Shown here one piece after another: positions 25,889-33,783 of a DNA stretch of 50,013 bases (positions are counted from its first letter, which is position 1; every line of letters begins with the position of its first letter). The DNA comes from Streptomyces albipurpureus. Lineage in GTDB: Bacteria; Actinomycetota; Actinomycetes; Streptomycetales; Streptomycetaceae. The translations under genes were made by a program, and so were the position numbers. Under the pieces are notes generated by a model. It was not told the DNA's origin. It worked only from the letters and a program-made list of their open reading frames with translations, and made no database searches. The stretch covers positions 65,850-115,862 of the forward strand of contig NZ_JAMQAW010000057.1 of assembly GCF_023701525.1 (NCBI RefSeq). Reading direction: 5' to 3'.

Positions 25889-26264
25889 CTACGGCTCGAT
25901 TAGCCAGGCCGCGTGCCGGTGTGGCAGACTATCCGGGTTGCTCGGTTGAGTGCCGATGCTGCGCGCCTCCCGCCGGGAGGACCGGAAGCGAGTCCCACAG
26001 TACTCGTCGCCCCAACTGCCTCCTGGGCAGCGCTGGAGCGGACGTACGGGAATCTTCCGGGAAGTGTCAGCGGGGTACCAGCCAAGCGCTCGGTGGGTGT
26101 TCTCCCTCGATTCGCGGGCCAGGCCCGCACCCCCTTGGTTGGGAAATCCTTCGGGATATCTGCGTAGAGGGTGTGCGACACGCCCGACCGCGTGGGTCGG
26201 AGGGGATCGCAGGACTCGCCGAGTGGCAGAGCGTCCATACAAAAGACAGGACTACGAAGTAGCC
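25889..26264 (+). promoter_or_regulatory. Long S10 operon leader
   Basis: About 375 bases between the predicted promoter and rpsJ with no convincing gene. It is rich in short inverted repeats, such as CCTCCCGCCGGGAGG at about 25967-25981 and GCGGGCCAGGCCCGC at about 26116-26130. In other bacteria S10 leaders bind ribosomal protein L4 for feedback control; whether this one does cannot be seen. A Shine-Dalgarno is weak immediately before ATG 26265. Confidence 0.4.
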
Positions 26265-26573
26265 ATGGCGGGACAGAAGATCCGCATCCGGCTCAAGGCC
26301 TACGACCACGAGGTCATCGATTCCTCGGCGAAGAAGATCGTCGAGACGGTGACGCGTACTGGTGCGTCGGTCGCGGGCCCGGTGCCGCTGCCCACTGAGA
26401 AGAACGTGTACTGCGTCATCAAGTCGCCGCACAAGTACAAGGACTCGCGCGAGCACTTTGAGATGCGCACGCACAAGCGCCTGATCGACATTCTCGACCC
26501 GACGCCCAAGACCGTTGACTCGTTGATGCGCCTGGACCTTCCGGCCGGCGTTGACATCGAGATCAAGCTCTGA
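26265..26573 (+). CDS. rpsJ: 30S ribosomal protein S10
   Basis: 102 residues, normal length, starting MAGQKIRIRLKAYDHEVIDS, with the S10 signature (SREHFEMRTHKRLIDILDP). S10 sits in the 30S head and also joins NusB in antitermination complexes. It is the first gene of the S10 operon, downstream of a strong promoter-like sequence and a long leader. The accessory genes upstream are unrelated; in S. coelicolor the tuf and rpsJ genes are likewise separated by many unrelated genes. Confidence 0.98.
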   Translation: MAGQKIRIRLKAYDHEVIDSSAKKIVETVTRTGASVAGPVPLPTEKNVYCVIKSPHKYKDSREHFEMRTHKRLIDILDPTPKTVDSLMRLDLPAGVDIEIKL

Positions 26574-26587
26574 GAGGCGCGGAAGAG

Positions 26588-27232
26588 ATGGCAAAGCAGA
26601 TCAAGGGCGTCCTGGGCGAGAAGCTCGGCATGACCCAGGTCTGGGACGAGAACAACCGTGTCGTCCCGGTGACCGTTGTCAAGGCCGGGCCCTGCGTTGT
26701 AACCCAGGTCCGTACGAATGACTCCGACGGCTACGAGTCGGTCCAGATCGCCTTCGGCGAGATCGACCCGCGCAAGGTGAACAAGCCCCTCAAGGGCCAC
26801 TTCTCCAAGGCCGACGTGACCCCCCGCCGCCACCTGGTGGAGCTCCGTACCTCCGACGCCAGCGAGTACACGCTCGGCCAGGAGATCACCGCTGCCGTGT
26901 TCGAGTCCGGCGTCAAGGTTGACGTCACGGGCAAGAGCAAGGGCAAGGGCTTCGCCGGTGTCATGAAGCGTCACAACTTCAAGGGCCTCGGCGCCGGTCA
27001 CGGAACCCAGCGCAAGCACCGCTCTCCCGGCTCCATCGGTGGCTGTGCCACCCCGGGCCGTGTGTTCAAGGGCCTCCGCATGGCGGGCCGTATGGGCAAC
27101 GAGCGGGTCACCACACAGAACCTGACCGTTCACGCTGTTGACGCGGAGAAGGGCCTGCTCCTCATCAAGGGTGCGGTTCCTGGTCCCAACGGCGGCCTGG
27201 TCCTGGTCCGCACTGCGGCCAAGGGGGCCTGA
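26588..27232 (+). CDS. rplC: 50S ribosomal protein L3
   Basis: 214 residues, starting MAKQIKGVLGEKLGMTQVWD. The L3 signature region is present (FAGVMKRHNFKG, GHGTQRKHRSPGSIGGCATP). L3 is an early-assembly 23S rRNA-binding protein whose extension reaches the peptidyltransferase centre. It lies 14 bases after rpsJ in the same operon, with a GAAGAG site before its ATG. Confidence 0.98.
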   Translation: MAKQIKGVLGEKLGMTQVWDENNRVVPVTVVKAGPCVVTQVRTNDSDGYESVQIAFGEIDPRKVNKPLKGHFSKADVTPRRHLVELRTSDASEYTLGQEITAAVFESGVKVDVTGKSKGKGFAGVMKRHNFKGLGAGHGTQRKHRSPGSIGGCATPGRVFKGLRMAGRMGNERVTTQNLTVHAVDAEKGLLLIKGAVPGPNGGLVLVRTAAKGA

Positions 27233-27237
27233 GGACT

Positions 27238-27891
27238 ATGAGCACCATTGACATTCTGTCGCCCGCAGGCGACAAGACCGGGACCGTTGAGCTCCCGGCC
27301 GAGATCTTCGACGCCAAGGTCAGCATCCCGCTGATCCACCAGGTCGTCGTCGCGCAGCTGGCCGCTGCCCGTCAGGGCACGCACAAGGTCAAGCGTCGTG
27401 GCGAGGTCCGCGGTGGTGGCAAGAAGCCGTACCGCCAGAAGGGCACCGGCCGCGCCCGTCAGGGTTCGACCCGCGCCCCGCAGTTCGTCGGCGGTGGCGT
27501 TGTCCACGGCCCCGTGCCGCGTGACTACTCCCAGCGGACCCCGAAGAAGATGAAGGCCGCCGCCCTGCGCGGTGCCCTCACCGACCGGGCCCGCAACTCC
27601 CGCATTCACGTCGTCACCGGCGTGATCGAGGGCGAGGTCTCCACCAAGGCCGCAAGGACGCTGTTCGGCAAGATCTCGGAGCGCAAGAACCTGCTCCTGG
27701 TCGTCGACCGCGCCGACGAGGCCGCGTGGCTGTCCGCCCGCAACCTGCCCCAGGTGCACATCCTGGAGCCGGGCCAGCTGAACACGTACGACGTGATCCG
27801 CTCCGAGGACGTGGTCTTCACTCAGGCCGCCTTCGAGTCCTTCGTGTCCGGCCCCGACAAGGCCACCGAGACCGAAGGGAGCGACGCCTGA
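27238..27891 (+). CDS. rplD: 50S ribosomal protein L4
   Basis: 217 residues. Typical blocks are the loop that enters the exit tunnel (RRGEVRGGGKKPYRQKGTGR, then ARQGSTRAPQFVGGG) and the C-terminal TYDVIRSEDVVFTQAAFE. In E. coli L4 is also the feedback repressor of the S10 operon; no such role can be read here. The stop overlaps the rplW start (TGATG). Confidence 0.98.
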   Translation: MSTIDILSPAGDKTGTVELPAEIFDAKVSIPLIHQVVVAQLAAARQGTHKVKRRGEVRGGGKKPYRQKGTGRARQGSTRAPQFVGGGVVHGPVPRDYSQRTPKKMKAAALRGALTDRARNSRIHVVTGVIEGEVSTKAARTLFGKISERKNLLLVVDRADEAAWLSARNLPQVHILEPGQLNTYDVIRSEDVVFTQAAFESFVSGPDKATETEGSDA

Positions 27892-28229
27892 TGACTGAGA
27901 ACGAGACCGCCACGGCGACCGTTACCAGCAAGACGTACTCGGACCCGCGTGACATCCTCGTCAAGCCGGTCGTGTCCGAGAAGAGCTACGCGCTGCTTGA
28001 CGAGAACAAGTACACGTTCATCGTCGACCCGCGGGCCAACAAGACCCAGATCAGGCAGGCCGTGGAAGCGGTCTTCTCGGTCAAGGTCACCGGGGTCAAC
28101 ACGATCAACCGGCAGGGCAAGCGCAAGCGCACCCGCACCGGTTTCGGCAAGCGTGCCAACACCAAGCGCGCCATCGTGACCCTTGCCGAGGGCAACCGTA
28201 TCGACATCTTCGGCGGCCCGACCTCTTAA
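27891..28229 (+). CDS. rplW: 50S ribosomal protein L23
   Basis: 112 residues from the ATG that overlaps the rplD stop. The body DPRDILVKPVVSEKSYALLD and the RQGKRKRTRTGFGKR segment are typical of L23. L23 lies at the tunnel exit and docks trigger factor and SRP. A short Ser/Thr-rich N-terminal extension (MTENETATATVTSK) precedes the conserved part, as in other actinobacteria. Confidence 0.97.
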   Translation: MTENETATATVTSKTYSDPRDILVKPVVSEKSYALLDENKYTFIVDPRANKTQIRQAVEAVFSVKVTGVNTINRQGKRKRTRTGFGKRANTKRAIVTLAEGNRIDIFGGPTS

Positions 28230-28268
28230 GTGAGGTCGAGTCGTCCGGAATCGGACGAGGACTGAGAA

Positions 28269-29105
28269 ATGGGTATCCGCAAGTACAAGCCGACGACTCC
28301 GGGCCGTCGTGGCTCCAGCGTCGCCGACTTTGTCGAGATCACGCGGTCCACGCCGGAGAAGTCGCTGGTCCGCCCTCTGCACAGCAAGGGTGGCCGTAAC
28401 AACACCGGTCGTGTGACCGTCCGTCACCAGGGCGGTGGCCACAAGCGCGCCTACCGCGTGATCGACTTCCGTCGTCACGACAAGGACGGCGTGCCGGCCA
28501 AGGTCGCTCACATTGAGTACGACCCCAACCGCACCGCACGCATCGCCCTTCTGCACTACGCGGATGGCGAGAAGCGCTACATCATCGCGCCGCGTCACCT
28601 GAGCCAAGGTGACCGCGTCGAGAACGGCCCGACCGCCGACATCAAGCCCGGTAACAACCTGGCGCTGCGCAACATCCCGGTCGGTACGACCATCCACGCC
28701 ATCGAGCTGCGGCCCGGCGGCGGCGCGAAGTTCGCCCGCTCCGCGGGTGCCTCCGTGCAGCTGCTGGCGAAGGAGGGGGCCATGGCCCACCTCCGTATGC
28801 CGTCCGGCGAGATCCGGCTGGTCGACGTTCGCTGCCGCGCCACCATCGGCGAGGTCGGCAACGCCGAGCAGTCGAACATCAACTGGGGCAAGGCCGGCCG
28901 TATGCGCTGGAAGGGCGTACGCCCGACCGTCCGCGGTGTCGCGATGAACCCGGTTGACCACCCGCACGGTGGTGGTGAGGGCAAGACCTCCGGTGGTCGC
29001 CACCCGGTCAGCCCGTGGGGTCAGAAGGAGGGTCGTACTCGTTCTCCCAAGAAGGCGAGCAGCAAGTACATCGTCCGCCGCCGCAAGACGAACAAGAAGC
29101 GCTAG
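28269..29105 (+). CDS. rplB: 50S ribosomal protein L2
   Basis: 278 residues, the usual length. It begins MGIRKYKPTTPGRRGSSVAD and carries the universally conserved NPVDHPHGGGEGKTSGGRHP near the C-terminus, with the histidine near the peptidyltransferase centre. It binds 23S rRNA and is needed for subunit joining. Spacing to rplW is 39 bases and to rpsS 12 bases. Confidence 0.98.
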   Translation: MGIRKYKPTTPGRRGSSVADFVEITRSTPEKSLVRPLHSKGGRNNTGRVTVRHQGGGHKRAYRVIDFRRHDKDGVPAKVAHIEYDPNRTARIALLHYADGEKRYIIAPRHLSQGDRVENGPTADIKPGNNLALRNIPVGTTIHAIELRPGGGAKFARSAGASVQLLAKEGAMAHLRMPSGEIRLVDVRCRATIGEVGNAEQSNINWGKAGRMRWKGVRPTVRGVAMNPVDHPHGGGEGKTSGGRHPVSPWGQKEGRTRSPKKASSKYIVRRRKTNKKR

Positions 29106-29117
29106 GAGCGGGTTTAG

Positions 29118-29399
29118 ATGCCGCGCAGTCTCAAGAAGGGGCCCTTCGTCGACGACCACCTGATCAAGAAGGTGGACGTACAGAACGAAGCAGGTACCAA
29201 GAACGTCATCAAGACCTGGTCCCGTCGCTCGATGATCGTCCCGGCGATGCTGGGCCACACGATCGCGGTGCACAACGGCAAGATCCACGTCCCGGTGTTC
29301 GTCACCGAGTCGATGGTCGGCCACAAGCTCGGTGAGTTCTCGCCGACTCGCACCTTCCGAGGCCACGTCAAGGACGACCGGAAGTCGAAGCGCCGCTAA
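29118..29399 (+). CDS. rpsS: 30S ribosomal protein S19
   Basis: 93 residues starting MPRSLKKGPFVDDHLIKKVD, with the signature KLGEFSPTRTFRGHVKDDRK. S19 pairs with S13 in the 30S head. The ATG at 29118 follows GGAGCGGG. It sits in the standard rplB-rpsS-rplV order. Confidence 0.98.
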   Translation: MPRSLKKGPFVDDHLIKKVDVQNEAGTKNVIKTWSRRSMIVPAMLGHTIAVHNGKIHVPVFVTESMVGHKLGEFSPTRTFRGHVKDDRKSKRR

Positions 29400-29450
29400 C
29401 GCGGGGTGGAAACGACTATGACGAACGTGTCAGACACTGAAGGGACAACC

Positions 29451-29798
29451 ATGGAAGCCAGGGCCCAAGCGCGGTACATCCGCGTCACGCCCATGAAGGC
29501 CCGCCGAGTGGTGGACCTCATCCGTGGCATGGATGCCACGGAGGCTCAGGCGGTCCTGCGTTTCGCCCCGCAGGCCGCGAGCGTGCCGGTCGGCAAGGTG
29601 CTGGACAGCGCCATTGCCAACGCCGCGCACAACTACGACCACAGTGACGCCTCATCGCTGGTCATCAGCGAGGCTTACGTGGACGAGGGTCCGACCCTGA
29701 AGCGGTTCCGGCCGCGTGCGCAGGGTCGCGCCTACCGGATCCGTAAGCGGACCAGCCACATCACCGTGGTCGTCAGCAGCAAGGAAGGAACCCGGTAA
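29451..29798 (+). CDS. rplV: 50S ribosomal protein L22
   Basis: 115 residues from ATG 29451, chosen because AAGGGA precedes it and the product then matches the standard start MEARAQARYIRVTPMKARRV. The frame is open to 29406, which would add 15 residues. The beta-hairpin region (TLKRFRPRAQGRAYRIRKR) lines the exit tunnel and is a site of macrolide interaction. The stop overlaps rpsC (TAATG). Confidence 0.97.
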   Translation: MEARAQARYIRVTPMKARRVVDLIRGMDATEAQAVLRFAPQAASVPVGKVLDSAIANAAHNYDHSDASSLVISEAYVDEGPTLKRFRPRAQGRAYRIRKRTSHITVVVSSKEGTR

Positions 29799-30628
29799 TG
29801 GGCCAGAAGGTTAACCCGCATGGGTTCCGGCTCGGTATCACCACGGACTTCAAGTCCCGCTGGTACGCCGACAAGCTGTACAAGGACTACGTCAAGGAAG
29901 ACGTCGCCATCCGTCGGATGATGACGTCCGGCATGGAGCGCGCCGGCATCTCGAAGGTTGAGATCGAGCGCACCCGTGACCGCGTGCGGGTGGACATCCA
30001 CACCGCGCGTCCCGGCATCGTCATCGGCCGCCGTGGCGCCGAGGCCGACCGCATCCGCGGCGACCTCGAGAAGCTCACGGGCAAGCAGGTCCAGCTGAAC
30101 ATCCTTGAGGTCAAGAACCCCGAGGTTGACGCTCAGCTGGTGGCCCAGGCCGTTGCCGAGCAGCTGTCCTCCCGCGTCTCCTTCCGCCGTGCCATGCGTA
30201 AGAGCATGCAGTCGGCGATGAAGGCCGGCGCCAAGGGAATCAAGATCCAGTGTGGTGGCCGTCTCGGCGGCGCCGAGATGTCCCGCTCGGAGTTCTACCG
30301 CGAGGGTCGTGTGCCGCTGCACACGCTCCGTGCGAACGTCGAGTACGGCTTCTTCGAGGCCAAGACGACCTTCGGCCGTATCGGTGTGAAGGTCTGGATC
30401 TACAAGGGCGACGTCAAGAACATCGCCGAGGTCCGCGCAGAGAACGCTGCTGCCCGTGCCGGCAACCGCCCGGCCCGTGGCGGCGCTGACCGCCCGGCCG
30501 GCCGTGGTGGCCGCGGTGGCGAGCGTGGCGGACGCGGCCGTAAGCCGCAGCAGAACGCCGCAGCCGAGGCCCCCAAGGCCGACGCTCCGGCCGCTGCTCC
30601 GGCTGAGAGCACCGGAACGGAGGCCTGA
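29798..30628 (+). CDS. rpsC: 30S ribosomal protein S3
   Basis: 276 residues, starting MGQKVNPHGFRLGITTDFKS. It has the KH domain (IVIGRRGAEADRIRGDLEKL) and the S3 C-terminal domain. Beyond about residue 218 it carries a Gly/Arg-rich then Ala/Pro-rich tail, absent from the E. coli protein (233 residues) but usual in Streptomyces. S3 lies at the mRNA entry site and contributes helicase activity. Confidence 0.98.
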   Translation: MGQKVNPHGFRLGITTDFKSRWYADKLYKDYVKEDVAIRRMMTSGMERAGISKVEIERTRDRVRVDIHTARPGIVIGRRGAEADRIRGDLEKLTGKQVQLNILEVKNPEVDAQLVAQAVAEQLSSRVSFRRAMRKSMQSAMKAGAKGIKIQCGGRLGGAEMSRSEFYREGRVPLHTLRANVEYGFFEAKTTFGRIGVKVWIYKGDVKNIAEVRAENAAARAGNRPARGGADRPAGRGGRGGERGGRGRKPQQNAAAEAPKADAPAAAPAESTGTEA

Positions 30629-30633
30629 CCGAA

Positions 30634-31053
30634 ATGCTGATCCCCCGTAGGGTCAAGCACCGCAAGCAGCACCACCCGAAGCGCAGCGGAATGTCCAAGG
30701 GTGGTACGCAGGTTGCGTTCGGCGAGTACGGCATTCAGGCCCTCACTCCGGCGTACGTGACCAACCGCCAGATCGAGGCGGCGCGTATCGCGATGACCCG
30801 CCACATCAAGCGTGGCGGCAAGGTCTGGATCAACATCTACCCGGACCGCCCGCTGACCAAGAAGCCCGCTGAGACCCGCATGGGTTCCGGTAAGGGTTCC
30901 CCGGAGTGGTGGATCGCGAACGTCAAGCCCGGTCGGGTGATGTTCGAGCTCTCCTACCCGAACGAGAAGATTGCTCGTGAGGCGCTCACCCGCGCGGCTC
31001 ACAAGCTTCCGATGAAGTGCCGCATCGTTCGGCGCGAGGCAGGTGAGGCGTGA
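30634..31053 (+). CDS. rplP: 50S ribosomal protein L16
   Basis: 139 residues, beginning MLIPRRVKHRKQHHPKRSGM, with the arginine-rich MTRHIKRGGKVWINIYPD and KKPAETRMGSGKGSPEWWIA blocks. L16 contacts the A-site tRNA elbow region. It is immediately before rpmC, sharing TGATG at the junction. Confidence 0.98.
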   Translation: MLIPRRVKHRKQHHPKRSGMSKGGTQVAFGEYGIQALTPAYVTNRQIEAARIAMTRHIKRGGKVWINIYPDRPLTKKPAETRMGSGKGSPEWWIANVKPGRVMFELSYPNEKIAREALTRAAHKLPMKCRIVRREAGEA

Positions 31054-31277
31054 TGTCGGCCGTAACCAAGACGTCTGAGCTGCGCGAGCTGGGCAACGAG
31101 GAGCTTCTTGGGAAGCTTCGCGAGGCCAAGGAAGAGCTGTTCAACCTCCGCTTCCAGGCGGCGACGGGGCAGCTCGAGAACCATGGCCGGCTGAAGGCCG
31201 TTCGTAAGGACATCGCGCGGATCTACACCCTGATGCGTGAGCGCGAGCTGGGCATCGAGATGGTGGAGAGCGCCTGA
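31053..31277 (+). CDS. rpmC: 50S ribosomal protein L29
   Basis: 74 residues from ATG 31053; a GTG directly before it would add one residue. The helical hairpin ELGNEELLGKLREAKEELFN and FQAATGQLENHGRLKAVRKD identify L29, which sits next to L23 at the tunnel exit. Its stop overlaps rpsQ (TGATG). Confidence 0.96.
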   Translation: MSAVTKTSELRELGNEELLGKLREAKEELFNLRFQAATGQLENHGRLKAVRKDIARIYTLMRERELGIEMVESA

Positions 31278-31561
31278 TGAGCGAGACGAATGTGACTGAA
31301 GAGAACACCGCCCGCGGATTCCGCAAGACCCGTGAGGGTCTGGTCGTCAGCGACAAGATGGACAAGACCGTCGTCGTCGCCGTCGAGGACCGCGTGAAGC
31401 ACGCTCTGTACGGCAAGGTCATCCGCCGTACGAACAAGCTCAAGGCGCACGATGAGCAGAACGCCGCTGGCGTTGGCGACCGTGTTCTCCTCATGGAGAC
31501 CCGGCCCCTCTCGGCGACGAAGCGCTGGCGCATCGTCGAAATCCTTGAGAAGGCCAAGTAA
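31277..31561 (+). CDS. rpsQ: 30S ribosomal protein S17
   Basis: 94 residues. The OB-fold sequence RKTREGLVVSDKMDKTVVVA and the closing GDRVLLMETRPLSATKRWRI are typical. A short acidic N-terminal extension is present. It is the last gene of the S10 block and is followed by a strong hairpin. Confidence 0.97.
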   Translation: MSETNVTEENTARGFRKTREGLVVSDKMDKTVVVAVEDRVKHALYGKVIRRTNKLKAHDEQNAAGVGDRVLLMETRPLSATKRWRIVEILEKAK

Positions 31562-31602
31562 TTACTTGATGGGGTAACCCTTCAAGTCAGTTCCGCCAGG
31601 CT

Positions 31603-31629
31603 CCGGGGGGCCGCTGAGCGGCCCCCCGG
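31603..31629 (+). terminator. Perfect GC hairpin between rpsQ and rplN
   Basis: CCGGGGGGCCGC (31603-31614) pairs perfectly with GCGGCCCCCCGG (31618-31629) across a TGA loop. There is no T tract. It marks the border between the S10 and spc gene blocks and could be a terminator, an attenuator or an RNA-processing/stability element. Confidence 0.65.
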
Positions 31630-31657
31630 GGAACCGGCAGACAAACAGGAGATACAC

Positions 31658-32026
31658 GTGATCCAGCAGGAGTCGCGACTGCGTGTCGCCGACAACACTG
31701 GTGCCAAGGAAATCCTTTGCATCCGTGTTCTCGGTGGCTCCGGTCGCCGCTACGCGGGCATCGGTGACGTCATCGTTGCCACCGTCAAGGACGCGATCCC
31801 CGGTGGCAACGTGAAGAAGGGTGACGTCATCAAGGCGGTCATCGTTCGCACCGTTAAGGAACGTCGCCGCCAGGACGGCTCGTACATCCGCTTCGACGAG
31901 AACGCCGCTGTCATTCTGAAGAACGACGGCGACCCTCGTGGCACCCGTATCTTCGGCCCGGTGGGTCGTGAGCTGCGCGAGAAGAAGTTCATGAAGATCA
32001 TCTCGCTCGCGCCGGAGGTGCTGTAA
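31658..32026 (+). CDS. rplN: 50S ribosomal protein L14
   Basis: 122 residues from GTG 31658, preceded by AGGAG. It begins with the standard IQQESRLRVADNTGAKEILC and carries NVKKGDVIKAVIVRTVKERR. L14 forms part of an intersubunit bridge and is the first gene of the spc block. Four of the ribosomal genes in this window begin with GTG like this one. Confidence 0.98.
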   Translation: MIQQESRLRVADNTGAKEILCIRVLGGSGRRYAGIGDVIVATVKDAIPGGNVKKGDVIKAVIVRTVKERRRQDGSYIRFDENAAVILKNDGDPRGTRIFGPVGRELREKKFMKIISLAPEVL

Positions 32027-32028
32027 GC

Positions 32029-32352
32029 ATGAAGATCAAGAAGGGCGACCTGGTTCAGGTCATCACCGGTAAGGACCGTGGCAAGCAGGGCAAGGTCATT
32101 CAGGCCTTCCCCCGCGAGGACCGCGTCCTGGTCGAGGGTGTCAACCGGGTCAAGAAGCACACCAAGGCCGGCCAGACCGCTCGCGGTTCGCAGACCGGCG
32201 GGATTGTCACCACCGAGGCCCCCGTCCACGTGAGCAATGTTCAGCTCGTCGTGGAGAAGGACGGCAAGAAGGTTGTGACGCGCGTCGGATTCCGCTTCGA
32301 CGACGAGGGCAACAAGATCCGCGTTGCCAAGCGGACGGGTGAGGACATCTGA
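32029..32352 (+). CDS. rplX: 50S ribosomal protein L24
   Basis: 107 residues with the KOW motif at the N-terminus (KKGDLVQVITGKDRGKQGKV) and the following VEGVNRVKKHTKAGQTARGS. L24 is an assembly initiator on 23S rRNA. It starts two bases after the rplN stop and ends within the rplE start (TGATG). Confidence 0.98.
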   Translation: MKIKKGDLVQVITGKDRGKQGKVIQAFPREDRVLVEGVNRVKKHTKAGQTARGSQTGGIVTTEAPVHVSNVQLVVEKDGKKVVTRVGFRFDDEGNKIRVAKRTGEDI

Positions 32353-32909
32353 TGGCTACCACCACCACTCCGCGTCTCAAGACGAAGTACCGCGAGGAAA
32401 TCAAGGGCAAGCTGCTTGAGGAGTTCTCGTACGAGAACGTCATGCAGGTTCCCGGCCTCGTCAAGATCGTGGTCAACATGGGTGTGGGCGACGCAGCCCG
32501 CGACTCCAAGCTGATCGATGGTGCCGTCAAGGACCTCACCACGATCACCGGTCAGAAGCCGGCCGTCACCAAGGCCCGCAAGTCCATCGCGCAGTTCAAG
32601 CTGCGTGAGGGTCAGCCGATCGGTGCCCACGTCACACTCCGTGGCGACCGCATGTGGGAGTTCCTGGACCGCACCCTGTCGCTGGCGCTTCCGCGCATCC
32701 GTGACTTCCGCGGTCTGTCCCCCAAGCAGTTCGACGGCCGTGGCAACTACACCTTCGGTCTCACGGAGCAGGTCATGTTCCACGAGATCGACCAGGACAA
32801 GATCGACCGCGTCCGGGGTATGGACATCACCGTGGTTACCACGGCGACCAACGACGCTGAGGGCCGCGCGCTCCTGCGTCACCTCGGCTTCCCGTTCAAG
32901 GAGGCGTGA
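32352..32909 (+). CDS. rplE: 50S ribosomal protein L5
   Basis: 185 residues. The blocks QVPGLVKIVVNMGVGDAARD, PAVTKARKSIAQFKLREGQP and GRGNYTFGLTEQVMFHEID are those of L5, which binds 5S rRNA and contacts the P-site tRNA. It lies between rplX (overlapping) and rpsN (3-base gap). Confidence 0.98.
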   Translation: MATTTTPRLKTKYREEIKGKLLEEFSYENVMQVPGLVKIVVNMGVGDAARDSKLIDGAVKDLTTITGQKPAVTKARKSIAQFKLREGQPIGAHVTLRGDRMWEFLDRTLSLALPRIRDFRGLSPKQFDGRGNYTFGLTEQVMFHEIDQDKIDRVRGMDITVVTTATNDAEGRALLRHLGFPFKEA

Positions 32910-32912
32910 GCC

Positions 32913-33098
32913 GTGGCAAAGAAGGCTCTCATTGCCAAGGCCGCCCGCAAGCCCAAGTTTGGCGTGCGTGGCTACACGCGCTGCCAGCGTTGCGGTCGTC
33001 CCCACTCCGTGTACCGCAAGTTCGGCCTGTGCCGCGTGTGCCTTCGTGAGATGGCTCACCGTGGCGAGCTGCCGGGCGTGACCAAGAGCTCCTGGTAA
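32913..33098 (+). CDS. rpsN: 30S ribosomal protein S14, zinc-binding type Z
   Basis: 61 residues from GTG 32913. It has two CxxC pairs (TRCQRCGR and LCRVCLRE), the zinc-binding short form of S14 (RpsN1/type Z). Streptomyces usually also has a zinc-free paralogue elsewhere, controlled by zinc supply. It is followed by 266 bases without a gene but with a strong hairpin. Confidence 0.97.
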   Translation: MAKKALIAKAARKPKFGVRGYTRCQRCGRPHSVYRKFGLCRVCLREMAHRGELPGVTKSSW

Positions 33099-33113
33099 AC
33101 CCTTCCCGCTGAG

Positions 33114-33150
33114 CACCCAGAGGACTCCCCGTTAGGGGTGTCTTCGGGTG
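33114..33150 (+). terminator. Imperfect hairpin after rpsN
   Basis: CACCCAGAGGACTCCCC (33114-33130) pairs, with a few mismatches, with GGGGTGTCTTCGGGTG (33135-33150) across GTTA. It begins 15 bases after the rpsN stop, with no T tract. The 215 bases beyond it, before rpsH, have no gene but could hold a promoter. Confidence 0.55.
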
Positions 33151-33364
33151 ACTAGGTAGGAATGGGGAATATCCGGACGCTCTCGGTAAGCAGAGGGTAG
33201 GCGGAGGCCCCTCCTTCCATGGCTTAGGCTAGGAGGGTTGGGCGTCCGCCGCCCTGAACGACTTACTACGCCGTAGGTCCCCGCGCCGCACCCGTCCCGC
33301 CCCAGTGTGGGGAGAGGGATGGCGCATACAGGAAACCCCGGCGAGAGAGGCCGAAGGCCAATTC

Positions 33365-33763
33365 ATGACCATGACTGATCCCATCGCAGACATGTTGACG
33401 CGTCTGCGGAATGCGAACTCGGCGTACCACGACTCCGTGACCATGCCGCACAGCAAGATCAAGTCGCACATCGCAGAGATCCTCCAGCAGGAGGGCTTCA
33501 TCACGGGCTGGAAGGTCGAGGACGCCGAAGTCGGCAAGAACCTCGTCCTGGAGCTCAAGTTCGGTCCTAACCGGGAGCGCTCCATCGCGGGCATCCGGCG
33601 GATCTCGAAGCCGGGTCTGCGCGTGTACGCGAAGTCCACCGGTCTGCCCAAGGTTCTCGGTGGCCTGGGCGTGGCGATCATCTCCACGTCCCACGGCCTC
33701 CTGACCGGCCAGCAGGCGCAGAAGAAGGGCGTAGGTGGGGAAGTCCTCGCCTACGTCTGGTAG
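33365..33763 (+). CDS. rpsH: 30S ribosomal protein S8
   Basis: 132 residues from ATG 33365, giving the standard start MTMTDPIADMLTRLRNANSA; the frame is open to 33305. The C-terminal signature GGLGVAIISTSHGLLTGQQA is intact. In E. coli S8 represses the spc operon by binding its mRNA. A GGCGAGAGAGG segment lies upstream. Confidence 0.98.
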   Translation: MTMTDPIADMLTRLRNANSAYHDSVTMPHSKIKSHIAEILQQEGFITGWKVEDAEVGKNLVLELKFGPNRERSIAGIRRISKPGLRVYAKSTGLPKVLGGLGVAIISTSHGLLTGQQAQKKGVGGEVLAYVW

Positions 33764-33783
33764 TCGGGAACGGAGGAATAGCA

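Noticed and set aside
27822..29366. Minus-strand frame of 514 codons opposite rplW, rplB and rpsS
   Set aside because: Shadow of ribosomal protein genes caused by GC-rich third positions.
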